Of a DNA stretch of 64,000 nt, positions 11,501 through 23,558 are shown piece by piece. Made by a program: the position numbers and the translations under genes. Under the pieces are notes generated by a model, which saw only the letters and a program-made list of their open reading frames with translations, was not told where the DNA came from and ran no database searches. Position 1 is the first letter of the stretch; the number at the start of each line of letters is the position of its first letter. The stretch is from Triatoma infestans (Eukaryota; Arthropoda; Insecta; Hemiptera; Reduviidae). The stretch lies in NCBI GenBank assembly GCA_011037195.1, contig JAAEAF010005032.1, positions 1 to 64,000 on the forward strand. Reading direction: 5' to 3'.

Positions 11501-13798
11501 TATTTTTTTTTTTAATAATATTGATACATATATCATTTTTTCAGATGTTCACCGATCGATTCTTCTTTTGGCCTATGATAGAAAGCCTTAAATTACATGG
11601 AGGTCCAACTTATGTTTATAGCTTTGCATATAATAGCAATCTCTCTTATCAGTTTGATTACACCGATAAAAGAATACTGAATGGTAAATAAATTAAATAG
11701 ACTAGATAAGATAGTTAGTTAAAAAAAAAAATTTTTTTCTTCAAATAATTCAAAATATTAAGATTCTAGAGATTTTTTTAAAAAAAAAAAACAGTCAATT
11801 TCTTAAAAAATTCAAGAAATAAACAAAAGCTCTAAAAAAATAAATTATGTAGCCAACATTTCTAAACGCCTGAATTTATCTTGATTTATTTTTGAGATTC
11901 ATAAGACTTCTCTTCCCAGCACATAAGTGAATGATTAATTCACTTTCTTGGCCTCACTGGATACAAAATTTATTTTCATATAACTTTCAGTCCCAAGTAT
12001 TTTTGAAAAGGTTGACATATAAAAAAAACCCTAGATTGTGTCGTAGTGGAAATGACATTGTTAAGGATACGCGTGATCTCAGGGCAATCCGGCCAGTAAC
12101 TAGCAACATCGGACAGTGATGGAGAGAAAGAAACTGGCATATTTTTTCGGCCGAGATAATTGATTATTGTCACAGATATTGAAGATTTACTGAGGAAAAA
12201 TTAAGTTTTATGCAACGAAACAAGAATTTTGTGGAATTATAAGTGTTTAGTATCCCATCCAGTTTGTGGATGACAAGTATATAGTGCACGATCACAGCTT
12301 ACTCGAAAGCTTGAACTCAGATCGCCATTTTATTTTAATCTTCTTCATTTAAAAGACAATTTTTTGCTCTGTTCTCATATATTCGTATATTTTTTCTGCT
12401 TGTTCCACTAATTGAGGAAAATGTATCCGATTATCAGCCACGTTTTTCTAAAGAAAGAGAAATAAAAAATTTATTCATATGACATATTCATCTTTTGAAA
12501 AAGAAATATCTCAACGTAACAGTGCTTACTAAATCAAAAATTCTGGAATTTCCAGTTTCCCGAAACCGACAAAAGAATTCGGAGTACTGTCAGCAGTAAT
12601 GATAAGTAGTGCCAATTTGTCTGGCTGTATATTGGTCTATGGTCGTATCGAGTACTAAGAACGCGTAAACTATACTCTTCAAACAACATTACATTCTTTT
12701 TATTTAAATGTTAATTTATATAATATAATAACAAAGTAATAACTTACAAAAAAAAAATGCTAAAAAAAAATCTAAGTTATTTTTTATGTTTTTATCACAG
12801 TTTTATTTATATGATAGCGTTTCATGGTGAAAATTGTATTTCTTTTTACTTCAGGAAGTGATCATGAAGATGAAACAATCTTTCTTTGGAATAGGACACA
12901 CAGATTATATCAATCACTTAGCACAAAAGATTTAGAATTTTCTAAACGATTAGTGAAAATATTTGTTGATTTTGTTACTTTTAGGTAAGAAATATTTTAA
13001 AGTTTTTAAAACTCTTCTTTTTAGAATTATTTACGAAAAAATAGAAAATATTTCCCATTTCCCATGAACAGCGTCGGATGTTGGAAATGGAGAACTGCTT
13101 TCATTCATTGTCATTGCATTCCTTGTAACGTTGCTTGTTGTTACCATATTTCTAATTACGATATGAATTTCTAGTCACTTTTTTCAGAAACCTTGTCTTC
13201 GCCACTCAGAAATCTTATCACAAACATCACTTCTTGCACTCTCCAGTATATTCATACACAGAGACATGAAACTCCAGTATTCGTACATTAGCATGAAAAT
13301 ATAAATTCTTAGTATGAAAATATAGTCCTTAGCAACCCCACGTTTTCTGCATATAAGCCACCACTATTACTTTCTAAATAAATATACTCATTTAAAGAGA
13401 AGCCAAATGCTTTATTAGAAGCCTTTAGGCATAAATTTCAAAAATGGCTATTGTAATGTTGAAAGTCCATCTGAACAGGCAGGCATGGGAGGGTTGCATG
13501 TGTTTTCAGTTCAAGAAACCTTATTATTTTATTGCAATTTTCTTAGTTCATATAAATACCATGGTATTAAAATTGATGCAGCGAACGAAGCTATCAAAGT
13601 TGTTGGTTATTAAAAGAAAAATTTTCTTTCAGTACTCCAACTCCAGCTGAATCTAACTTCCAGTGGCCTCTTTGGGACAACCAAAATCAAACATTTATCA
13701 GATTTGGATATAATGGCAATATTATTAAGGAACAGAAATTTTATCCAGATCGAATGACATTTTGGTCATCACTAAAATTAAAGAATAATTCGAAATGA
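8502..13798 (+). CDS. Secreted type-B carboxylesterase (10 exons, 539 aa)
   Basis: Exons: 8502-8669, 8794-8934, 9591-9738, 9867-10052, 10132-10325, 10709-10871, 10970-11154, 11545-11683, 12855-12984, 13633-13798; all introns are GT-AG and phases match. The 539 aa fit the family length. Residues 1-14 look like a signal peptide (MTWLLFLLLDVSAA). AGIPYATPPLG (about 42-52), EDCLYLTVYTPK (92-103), the oxyanion-hole HGGA (117-120) and the nucleophile elbow GDSAG (Ser198) are all present. The likely catalytic acid is Asp327 (GCNTLDG) and the base His445 (GSDHEDE). The spacing is close to that of acetylcholinesterase. The enzyme should hydrolyse carboxylic esters outside the cell or in the secretory path; the substrate cannot be told. 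No KDEL-like or GPI signal is seen. Asp in place of the usual Glu acid, and GDSAG for GESAG, are variants. The exon 4 donor (GTTCAA) and exon 6 acceptor are the weakest junctions. Confidence 0.88.
11684..12854. other. Carboxylesterase intron 8
   Basis: A 1.2-kb intron with A/T homopolymers (about 11720-11800) and no recognised transposon. Short open frames at 11931-12119 and 11976-12173 overlap on opposite strands and show no family features. Confidence 0.4.
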
Positions 13799-14730
13799 AA
13801 AACTTATTACAATTTTGTATCATTTCTGTAATCAATAGAATTATTATTTTTATTAAAGCAGATAAGTTTAAGAAACTGTTTTTTTTTTTTAGTTATCAAT
13901 ATCCTTTCTATTGCAACGAAAATTTAAAATATAGTAGAAATCTTGCATTTTAGCAATTACTTCCGAGAATAACTGAACAATAACCAAGGCATAGATGATT
14001 TCTTACTTAACTGCAATTGAAAAAGTTTTAATTTTCGTTTAAAAGTAAATTTAATTGTATTTTGCTTCTGGGTTTTTATATTGATCAAAAATAAATAATA
14101 TTCATGTGGCAATATAAATAATACTATCTGGGATAATTTCTGTTACCACTACACTTAGAAACAATCAGTTGAAGTCAACTCTTTACACGAAATATGTTAC
14201 TTGACTCAGACGACGGATGAAAATCCAAAACCGGTCAGGAACATCAAAAATATGCATGCTACGACGGATAAAATCCCAGATGATATCAAGCATTGCGGAC
14301 CCATCCACATATTCATAAATAATAATGATATTGATTTATTAATGTTGTTTTGTACATAACTTTTCGAGAGACTTAAAGTCTTTATACTTTTACAATGTTT
14401 TAAATTTGAAATTAACCAATTTTGTCAAACTTCCCGCCCTTCATTTAACAAGAAAATAAATAAAATCCAAGAAAATGAAATTGTATATAAATTGATTAGT
14501 TTTAGCACAAACTCCTTTAAAATGCATGAACGACTCTACTTTTTAGAAAATTAAAAAATGTTATTAGTAATAAAAAAAATACATTCTAACCTCTCTGTAA
14601 TAAAACAGGCTTTGGTGTTTCCCCCCACTACTGTAAGTGAACCACTATTCTTCAAGATTTGTATGTATATGTAGTATAGTTAAACTTCTTGTCTAAGTTT
14701 GAGTTAGCTGTAAATCCTTTGTAACTTAAA
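13799..14730. other. Carboxylesterase 3' UTR, spacer and Rpd3 upstream region
   Basis: ATTAAA at about 13852 could be the esterase poly(A) signal. At 14150-14285 lies a half copy of the foldback element seen whole at 19316-19585 (shared CAGTTGAAGTCA and ACGACGGATAAAAT words). The last 120 bases before 14731 should be the Rpd3 5' UTR; stops precede the ATG in its frame. Confidence 0.5.
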
Positions 14731-17700
14731 ATGACATCGGCTGTGAAAAAGAAAGTCTGCTACTATTATGACAGTGAGTTTAAACATTTAGTTTTATTTT
14801 TATACTTTTAACCTGTTGGCTTTTATATGCTTTCAAAAGTTGTGTTTTCCCCCCGAATCATTGTATGAATTAAAATATGAAAATGTTAAAATATTCGCTT
14901 AGAGGGGTATTATTAGTATTAAAAATATAGTGGGGAGGCTTTATTTTTATATCGGTATAGTTTGGAATTTTTAAAGTAAAGTTATTATCGTTTTGTTTAC
15001 TTTTCCCGCAGAGAACTCATGAGACGCCATCCTTTAGTGACCGTATATTCCTTCGTGATTTATTACAACACAATCCTAACCACAACTATTTATTAATTTA
15101 GAAATAAATAACCTTTTTTGGCCTTGGCGCTATAAATATTTTTAAAATTGGCATTATTTTGCATCTGCAAGCAGATTAAAAATGATTTTTATATTGATGA
15201 TTAATTTTGAAGTGTTATACGGTCGCTTGAAAGCACAAACAACGCGGTCATTGTTGGTCTCTCAAACTAAACTCCTTAAAATGATCTTAAGTCCAATTAT
15301 TTAAAATTATATTTTCTCATTAGCATGTGAAATGCTTAAATTGTTGAATGATTTAAATTAGGCGACATTGGAAATTACTATTATGGACAAGGACATCCAA
15401 TGAAGCCACATCGGATAAGAATGACACACAACTTACTTCTCAATTATGGACTCTATAGGAAAATGGAGATTTATGTGAGTATAAATGACCGTTCCTTTTT
15501 TAAAAAAAGTTTAAATTATATAAAGAATCTCAGAGTTGAATTTCTTTGGCAGTTTTGCTGTGGTTCCAGGAGAATGCTTTATTTTCTTTTTCTTTTATTT
15601 TAAATCATTTTCTTTAAAATTATATATAGAGTTAATTACATAATTTAAAGACACGATCAAAAGCTTGTCTTTTTCCTATTTAGTTTAATGTAATCCATAT
15701 TCATCTAATTTGCTCATTGTTCTTTTTATTTCCATTTTATTTCAATGTATTTCCCTTGCAGAGACCACATAAAGCTACAGCTGAAGAAATGACAAAATTC
15801 CATAGTGACGAATATATAAGATTTCTTCGGAGTATTAGGCCAGATAACATGTCGGAATATAACAAGCAGATGCAGAGGTGTACGTATTATACTTACGAAG
15901 TATTTACTGACTGTGTTTTACAACAGATGGTTATATACATTTTATTTGTATTAGTTGCTCTCTCTCCTACCAAAAATGACACAAAGACAAATCCATAGCA
16001 CTTCGTAATAACAACATTCGCACATTAAAGTTGCAGATTAATATGTGCACAACTATCTGGTTGTAACATATCCTGCCTCATTACATACACACATTTTCAT
16101 TCCATCTGTATTTCCTAAGCTAATAAGACATCTACATTGCGATTTACAACTGTAGAAGAGTAAGGAATCCTCACAAGATCTCCTATGGTTGCGGTATTGT
16201 AACCATTTCCTTCGCATTACAATATATTTTTATATCACATTATTGTATTTATTATAAAACACACTCCAATACCCTTTTACTTGTTTAACTAGAGATCCTA
16301 TTGTAGAACAGTGCCAAATGGTATGAGTTTATAATAGTAATTTTCACATAAAAAAAGAAGATAACAGCTAATTTCTATTGGAATTAACTGTTCATCTCAT
16401 TATAAACCTAGCTTTTGCAATTAATTATGTGAGAAGAATATGTATTAATGGTTTTTATCCCGCTGATTCTGGTTCATTATAATATTTGCTAAGTTCAAAT
16501 AATTTAATTTACTATCTAAATATGTATATATTTGAAATTCAGTTTTTAATAACTTTCCTTTCCTTTAATGAATATAAAGCCTGGTCTTAACACAATTGGC
16601 TGCAGTTTACTATTATAATTGAATGGCTTTTGTAAATATTATATTCGACTAAATTTAAGTTCATTCCCATCAAATAATGTCGATTAAAAGGTAAACATAG
16701 TACTATAAGGGGAAGTTATTTATGATTTTGTTTGTTGTAGACAGGATGTTTGTATCAGTTCACAATTATAACGGTGTAATCATAACGCTGGTTATTGATT
16801 TGTCAGCACCAAAATGAAGGTAATTGGGAGATGAACTTGTTAATTACAATTGAAAATATCTATGCTTAAATGTAATTGCACATATCATTTGATTTTTAAG
16901 TGAATGTTATTCGTGCGTTTTTTATTCCATGTTTCTTTTGTTACGGAACCTTAGAGAACATATAGTTTTTAATTTGGCATCATCATTAGTTCCTTTATCA
17001 CTAGGCAATTAGAATGAAAATCGTGCTTTTTACCTCGCGTTACTCATAAATAGATCTAAAAATGGATAATAAATAAAATTCAATAATCCTTTAAAGTTTT
17101 TTTTTAATTTAAGGCGCCGGATCCTCCGCGTGGGAGTACAGTACGCTTACCACTTAGCTATCCCTTCCCTTGTTTCCATCATTGAAGTTATTAAAGAATT
17201 TGATATATATATTAAAAATTATTTTTTTTTCTAAATTATTTGAAGATATACAGAAAATTCTTGAAATATGTACAGTAAAATTTGTATGTGAACTGTATTT
17301 GTAAAATGTGAATGAATCAAATACTCAGCTTCAGACCAATATTTCTGCAAAGCCACTGATAGTTGTTAACTATCCAGTAAGAAAACAGTATAAAACTATT
17401 TTGAAAAAAAAATATTGTGGAGATCAAACAAAAAATAAAAGCCTAAAATTGTTCTTTTACTTTATAACAACTAGAAATATAACCTGTATCTTTCGTTTGC
17501 AATATTTTTACAAGAAAATTGGTTTTGGCTTTTCCGAGGGAGTTGCACAATAGGCGCTCTCCTCAGAACTCACAATGTAATGTACGATTCAACCTTTCTG
17601 GGAGGTTTTGCGTTAGCTATAATATTAAGCTTATATCTTTACTACAATGTAAGTTCTGTCATCAGAGATATTTTCTGTGATAGCCTGATTCTTTAAGAAG

Positions 17701-20700
17701 CAGCGGAAAACATCTCTGATGCTTTCCAGCTATGCGGAACCGACCACGACAATTAAGTTCTGTCATTTGTATAGTATTAAGTCCATTATATGCATTGTTA
17801 AAATTCCAAAAGTTAGAGAAAATCAGCTAAGCGGAAGTTCAGCAATTTTAAACGTTTTTTACACTTTTTTTTAAATAATCTATATTTATCCAATTTACAA
17901 GGAATTTTCTTTAAACTGGTGTATTTAGTTTGAAGAAAAGTTTTGTTATAAAACTGTGAGAATTGCAATAAGTAAGTATTTCACAGATTTTTAGTGTGGT
18001 TTTCTCTGACTATAGGATGTTTACAATTTAGATAATTTTGACAATTTAAAATATGCATTGATAGTTCCGAATACAAAAATTGTTTAAAAATTGATGCAAA
18101 TAGTTCTTCAGTTTTTGGGTAGAAGTTGGGTAAGCTTAATAGAGATATCCTCGAGATTTGTCCAATGTCCAGTTGAATATTCACGATGAAGGGCTTTTAA
18201 GAAACATTAAATGCTAAAGCAATTAACGTTAAAAAGCTTATATGATATTTATACAAGTAAATACTGATATGATATGAAGCTTACACAAAAGAAAAGAAAT
18301 CAAAATCCTGGTGAACATAGTGCAGCACTGTCTTCAAAAACGATTGTATAAAGAAATATTTAAGAATTTATCATGGCCGGGAAATCGTGATAGGATGCTT
18401 TTTGGAGTACTTTCACCTGGAGTATTTCAATGACAATGCTGAGGTCAGGAGCAAGGACTTTTTTAAACTTCTATTTTTAAAGTGTACAAAGTAAAAATAC
18501 CTTTTAATTCAAATAACTTTTTTTTAACCTAATTGGTAAATTCTTTTATTTTTATTTAGTAGCACATGTTCACGCATAGACATTTAACACATACTGTAGC
18601 AATAAACATAGTAGTAATAAACATAATATTCGTGGGCCTTGTAGAATGGAGACACTTGCTATTTGAAATACGTATTGATGGTTTAAAGGTTGCTGGAAAA
18701 TGCTATTACTTTGATTGTTATATTGTTTTACTTTTCCTAAGGGAAAATATTGCGATAGTGTAAAATTTTCGAATTTCAGTTTTCATCGGAAACTTATCTC
18801 TTGAAGTCTCGTTAGGAAAAAAATGTTTAGCCCATTATACATGAGTATATTAAATATATATATTATACTATTAACACATTAGTATATATATTATACTAAT
18901 AATACATAAGTCTCTTTTATTTGAAATACTTTTCTGGAGAAGGGATACTGATTTTAGAAGATGTTCAGGAAAGTGCTGCTAAGGCCTAACTCTTTACCAT
19001 CATATCAGTATAATGTGTCATGCCACGGACTATGTAGAATTAAGATAATTAACTAGAAAATATTTATTTTAGAACTTAAAGAACAGTGAAGAAGACTTTA
19101 ATCTTTATGAATTTTTTTAACATTTCATAAAACATCTAAACAAATTATTTGGCAGAACGAATCTTTTCGGGCATCCTTTAGCTGTATACAATCGAACTTT
19201 ACCCATTTCCTGTAGATATTCAGTAGATATACGTATTTGGAAGGAAAATTTCAAAATATTCTATCAAATGTCAATTATTATTATATTGAATATGTAAATA
19301 CTGGATAACATCTAGGATTTATCCGTCATGACATGCTTATGTTTGTTCCTGACCGGGGTACAATTCTCATCCATTGTCAGAATAAGACTATGAAGTTCGT
19401 GTAGAAAATTAACTTCGTTTTTATGTTTCAGTTGAAACAAAAATTGAAAAAAAACAGTAATTTCAAGTTGAAGTCAGCTCTCTAAACGAACTTGATAGCC
19501 TTACTCTGACAATGGATGGCAATCCGAAAGCCGTCAGGAACAACAAAAATAAGTATGCTACGACGGATAAAATCGCAGAGAATATATCTGGGTAATATAA
19601 TCATAATGTGTAATATATCAGATAACATAATCGTTATGTTAGTATTTAATCAGTATCTATCAGAATAATTATGGCTCGTGAAAGATGCAGTATCTTGAAT
19701 TAATGAATCAGATTTATAAAAAAATTCGTCTTTGACACTCAACATTTTGTAGAAGCTTCTTTAAAAATTTAATAACTATTGAGTATAACAAATCCTTATT
19801 TTATACTAGCGAAAATGTTTGTTTACATTACTCCAATATTTTAATTACTTATTTCTCTGAAAAAAACTACTTTTAAAATCCAGAGAGAAAAAAAAAATCA
19901 TTTCTTTGTTGATTTTTGGAATAATTGATACATTATTGTAATGTTAGATAATTTATGAAAAAAAGTTGCTCAATAAGAAAATTCTATACTTAAAATAAGA
20001 TAACATATTTTAATAGTTGGGAAGGGATTAGCACTGGTTTGCACACTGGACTCCCACGCGGAGGACCCGGGTTCGAGTCCAGCTGTGCTGCCTTAAGATT
20101 TTTTCTTCCTAGGAGCCCCTACAGCTCACTGTGCGGTGATGGACAGTGTTGTCTGCAACGAGAGAACACTATCCAGAGGCCGGCAGTGCACTGAGAAGGC
20201 TCCGGGCGCCAATGAGCATAGATGTTGACGCGCCTTAAATTAAAAAACAAAAATTATAGTTGTCATCTTTATGTGGCCTTAATTTAAATTTAATCTCCTT
20301 TTAAATTTACCCTTTTAAATTTACTTAATTTTAAAATTCATTGAGACTTTATTAGTGAAATGAAGCTTTAATAATTTTTTTTTTATAGTCAATGTTGGAG
20401 AAGATTGCCCAGTTTTTGATGGGTTGTATGAATTCTGTCAGCTATCTGGAGGTGGTTCTGTAGCTGCAGCAGTTAAATTAAATAAACAAGCTGCTGATAT
20501 TTGCATTAACTGGGGTGGTGGATTACATCATGCCAAAAAATCCGAAGCTTCTGGATTCTGTTATGTCAACGATATCGTTTTGGGTAAATTATTATATTTT
20601 TCAATAAGTCAATCATTTGATTTAATATTATTTGCTATAGAAGATTAGGATGGACACAATAAGTTTTAATTTTCTAGGTATTTTGGAGCTTCTGAAATAT

Positions 20701-23558
20701 CATCAGAGAGTATTATATATAGATATAGATGTCCATCATGGGGATGGCGTTGAGGAAGCGTTCTATACTACAGATAGAGTGATGACCGTGTCATTTCATA
20801 AATATGGAGAATATTTCCCTGGAACTGGTGATCTCAGGGTGCGTGTTTTAATAACATAATATTATTTCCTACTATTAATAACTTATAATGTGGGCTGTTA
20901 ATTCCGAAAGTGACTCACACAGCTACTTTTATGATGTTTGAGATATTTAATATTTTTCATTTTATGTGCACAACGTTGTTTTATACATTGTGAAAAATCA
21001 GTTCCAATTTCTTTTGGTTACTCACGGATTTGTAAATGTAAACAGTTATGTATAGGCTTAACGAAGTACCGTTTGTCATAACCGTAAAGCCAATTTTCAA
21101 ATTAATATTTTATAATAAGGACGGGATTAACCCAGAGGTTCACTCTGAACACGTTCGCGAAAGGTCTTCATTTCAGTTTAGATAGTGTGCTAGATTTTTT
21201 TTCTTCCTAAGAGCCACTGCAACTCACGCTCATGAAGAGTAGTACTGTCTGTACAGAAGCTGCCAGAATGCTGGCAGTGCACTGACAAGGCTCCGGCGCC
21301 AATACCACAGATATTGATGCGCCTTTAAAAAAAAAAAAAGTTTATAGTAAACTAAGGATCTTGGTGAATTTGTCAATTTTTTTTCTGGAGTGACCGAAGG
21401 TTAAACAGTAGTTACCGGTATTAGAGATTTTTCCTGAAAGCCTGCTTCAATTTGTGGTCAACGGGCATTCGCCTACCATCAGGATGCGATAACACAGACT
21501 TGCACAGAGCAGAATTAGTTTGCAAACGCTGTTTATATAAGTTTGTAAACTGACTTTGCTCTGTGCAAGTCTGTTTATCGAACTGTATACCAAGACATCC
21601 TGATTAAGGGAGGACGCCCGAAACTGGTCAATGACCATAAAATGAAGAAGGCTATCATGGAAAAAATCTTCTATATTTTCCGTGAAAGCTTTCTTCATTT
21701 TGGGATCATGGTCGGAGTCGGGCGTTCACTCATCTTCAGGATGTCTTCATAAATAGTGTGTCCTAATTCTGAAGAAGGACGAATGCCCGAAACCACAAAA
21801 TGAACAATCATTCCCCGATAACTCTCATAAATAATGTTGAATAATCAAGTATTAAACATTAAGTATCCATATTAAACAAAGATTTCTGAACCTTTCACTA
21901 AATATTTTATAATATCGTCATTTAAAACAGGATATTAAACAATATTCATTGGAATTCCAATTCTGAAATTTCTTTTCTCTTTACAGAAAATAGTTTTTAA
22001 TCTCTAAAGAGAAAGAATGCCATTCTTCAGTGATATTTCTTAAATAATTGATACAGAAAATTTATCTACACAAATTCTAAGTAATGATTGCTACCACTGC
22101 ACAATGAGATGTTTTTTCATATTTCGTAAATATACAATTTTCTAATAAAATATAAGAATTTGAAAGGAATAAGAAGAAATAGTTAAGAATGGAAAGACAG
22201 TTTGTTTCTCTCAGAAATGAAAGATACCACTTTCAAGTTGTACGACTCATTTTGTCAAGTTTATCATTTATTTTTTATGCGCAGGATATTGGTGCTGGTA
22301 AAGGAAAATATTATGCTGTCAATATACCACTCAGGGATGGCATGGATGATGAAAGTTATGAGTCAATTTTTGTGCCTATTATTACCAAAGTAATGGAAAC
22401 ATTTCAGCCAAGTGCTGTTGTGTTGCAATGTGGTGCTGATTCCCTCACTGGGGACCGACTTGGTTGTTTTAATCTTACTGTGCGAGGTTAGTTGAATTGG
22501 GGAGAATAAATACTTAAATGAAATCTTTAGAGATAATGAATTTTGTTGTTATATATTTGTTTTTAGGCCATGGTAAATGTGTGGAGTTTGTGAAAAAGTA
22601 TAACCTTCCTTTCTTGATGGTTGGTGGGGGTGGCTATACAATTCGCAACGTGTCCCGTTGTTGGACATATGAAACATCTGTCGCTTTAGGGACAGAAATT
22701 GCAAATGAGCTACCTTATAATGATTATTTCGAATACTTTGGGCCAGATTTTAAATTACACATATCACCATCGAATATGGCCAACCAAAATACACCAGAAT
22801 ATTTGGAGAAAATTAAGTTAGTATATATTTTTTAATTTTTTTTTGTAGCATTAGCTTTTTAAAGTTCCTAAAAAAAAAATGATCTCTGACAAATATTTTT
22901 AGGACAAGATTGTTCGAGAACTTGAGAATGCTGCCCCATGCCCCTGGAGTGCAGGTGCAAGGTAAGATTTATACATACATATGGGTTCAAGAAAGATAAT
23001 TCATAAAGAGCTAAGCTAATTTTTTAATAGCCATTCCTGAGGATGCTGTGCAAGATGATTCTGATGAAGAGGATGAGAAGGTAAATCCAGATGAACGTTT
23101 ACCACAGGCTGCTCAAGATAAAAGAGTCTCTGGGGATAATGAATTCTCTGAGTCAGAGGATGAAGGTGAGGGTGGTAGACGAGATAACAGGAATTACAAT
23201 AAGCAGAGAAAGAGGCCCAGATTAGAACAGAGTAGCGCAGGAGCCGGAGGAGGGGGTGTCGGTGGAGGAGCCACCAGTCCTGATGACGGCTCTACTACGC
23301 AAGTCAAAGATGAAATTAAAGGTGTTTATATATATTTTTAATTTCTAAAAGTAGAATACTATAATGTTTCAATCCATTCGATTATATTAGATCAGAATGG
23401 GAGTACCAACAGAAGAAAGAAATGTTGAACATCTTCCATATCTTTGTGTTTAAAATTAAAAGTTTTTTTAAAATTAAATTAAAGCATGTTTTTTTACAGT
23501 TGAAAAAGATGAAAAAATGCAATTGGATGAACCAAAATCAACAGGCTCTGCGGCGTGA
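14731..23558 (+). CDS. Rpd3: Class I histone deacetylase, Rpd3/HDAC1 orthologue (10 exons, 496 aa)
   Basis: Exons: 14731-14773, 15362-15474, 15762-15879, 20389-20583, 20678-20838, 22285-22486, 22567-22816, 22903-22961, 23031-23321, 23500-23558. The 496 aa compare with 482 for human HDAC1. The deacetylase domain spans about 9-375. GGLHHAKK carries the charge-relay histidines (H138, H139). Zinc ligands are D174 and H176 ([10 protein letters not shown]) and about D262 (CGADSL); the transition-state tyrosine is in GGGGYTIRN (about 301). K29 in [10 protein letters not shown] matches an inositol-phosphate contact. The tail has acidic DSDEEDE and [10 protein letters not shown] stretches, a basic KQRKRPRLE likely nuclear signal and a glycine-rich stretch. 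It removes acetyl groups from histone tails in Sin3, NuRD and CoREST complexes in the nucleus. Exon 3 uses GTACGT at 15880, not the GT two bases earlier, because only that restores the RFNVGEDCP frame. Exon 9 has a weak GTGTTT donor. Confidence 0.97.
17090..17173 (-). repeat. Internally deleted SINE-1 copy
   Basis: On the minus strand it begins with the tRNA-like head (AAGGGAAGGGATAGCTAAG..., CCCACGCGGAGGATCC) and jumps directly to the family tail GGCGCCTTAAATTAAAAAA. About 140 bases of body present in the other copies are missing. Confidence 0.7.
19316..19585. repeat. Foldback element (family F1), about 85-base arms
   Basis: The left arm (about 19316-19405, from TTTATCCGTCATGACATGC to AAGTTCGTGTAG) is the imperfect reverse complement of the right arm (about 19492-19582, from AACGAACTTGATAG to CTACGACGGATAAA). 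Both contain CCATTGTCAG / CTGACAATGG and a TTCCTGAC / GTCAGGAA block. The middle is A/T-rich. A single-arm relative lies at 14150-14285. Confidence 0.72.
20019..20250 (+). repeat. SINE-1 copy (tRNA-derived)
   Basis: The tRNA-like head GAAGGGATTAGC has a B box GGGTTCGAGTCC near 20069-20080. It is followed by the body TTTTTTCTTCCTAGGAGCC, GTGATGGACAGTGTTGTC and GGCAGTGCACTGAGAAGG, and the tail GACGCGCCTTAAATTAAAAAA. It inserted into Rpd3 intron 3 just before exon 4. Confidence 0.85.
21119..21335 (+). repeat. Diverged SINE-1 copy
   Basis: It keeps TTTTTTTCTTCCTAAGAGCC, GGCAGTGCACTGACAAGGC, CTCCGGCGCCAAT and GATGCGCCTTTAAAAAA, but its head is degraded. It sits in Rpd3 intron 5. Confidence 0.75.
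21428..21825. repeat. Two adjacent foldback elements (family F2)
   Basis: The first palindrome spans about 21428-21672. Its core is a perfect 16-bp inverted repeat, CAGACTTGCACAGAGC (21495-21510) with its complement at 21558-21573. Outer arms pair TTGTGGTCAACGGGCATTCGCC with GACGCCCGAAACTGGTCAATGACC. A shorter second copy follows at about 21673-21825 (GTCGGGCGTTCACTCATC against GGACGAATGCCCGAAAC). Relatives lie at 37390-37575 and 49815-49945. Confidence 0.75.

Larger units (their letters stand above)
15880..20388. other. Rpd3 intron 3, a transposon sink
   Basis: A 4.5-kb intron holding a deleted SINE (17090-17173), a foldback element (19316-19585), a SINE (about 20019-20250) and a short palindromic fragment at about 17660-17720. 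An AT-rich inverted segment lies at about 18845-18905 (TATATATTATACTA on both sides). No host exon is missing here, because exons 3 and 4 join cleanly. Confidence 0.7.

Noticed and set aside
15876..15879. GT at 15878 as the Rpd3 exon 3 donor
   Set aside because: It would leave the next codon out of frame. The GTACGT donor at 15880 restores the conserved RFNVGEDCP sequence.
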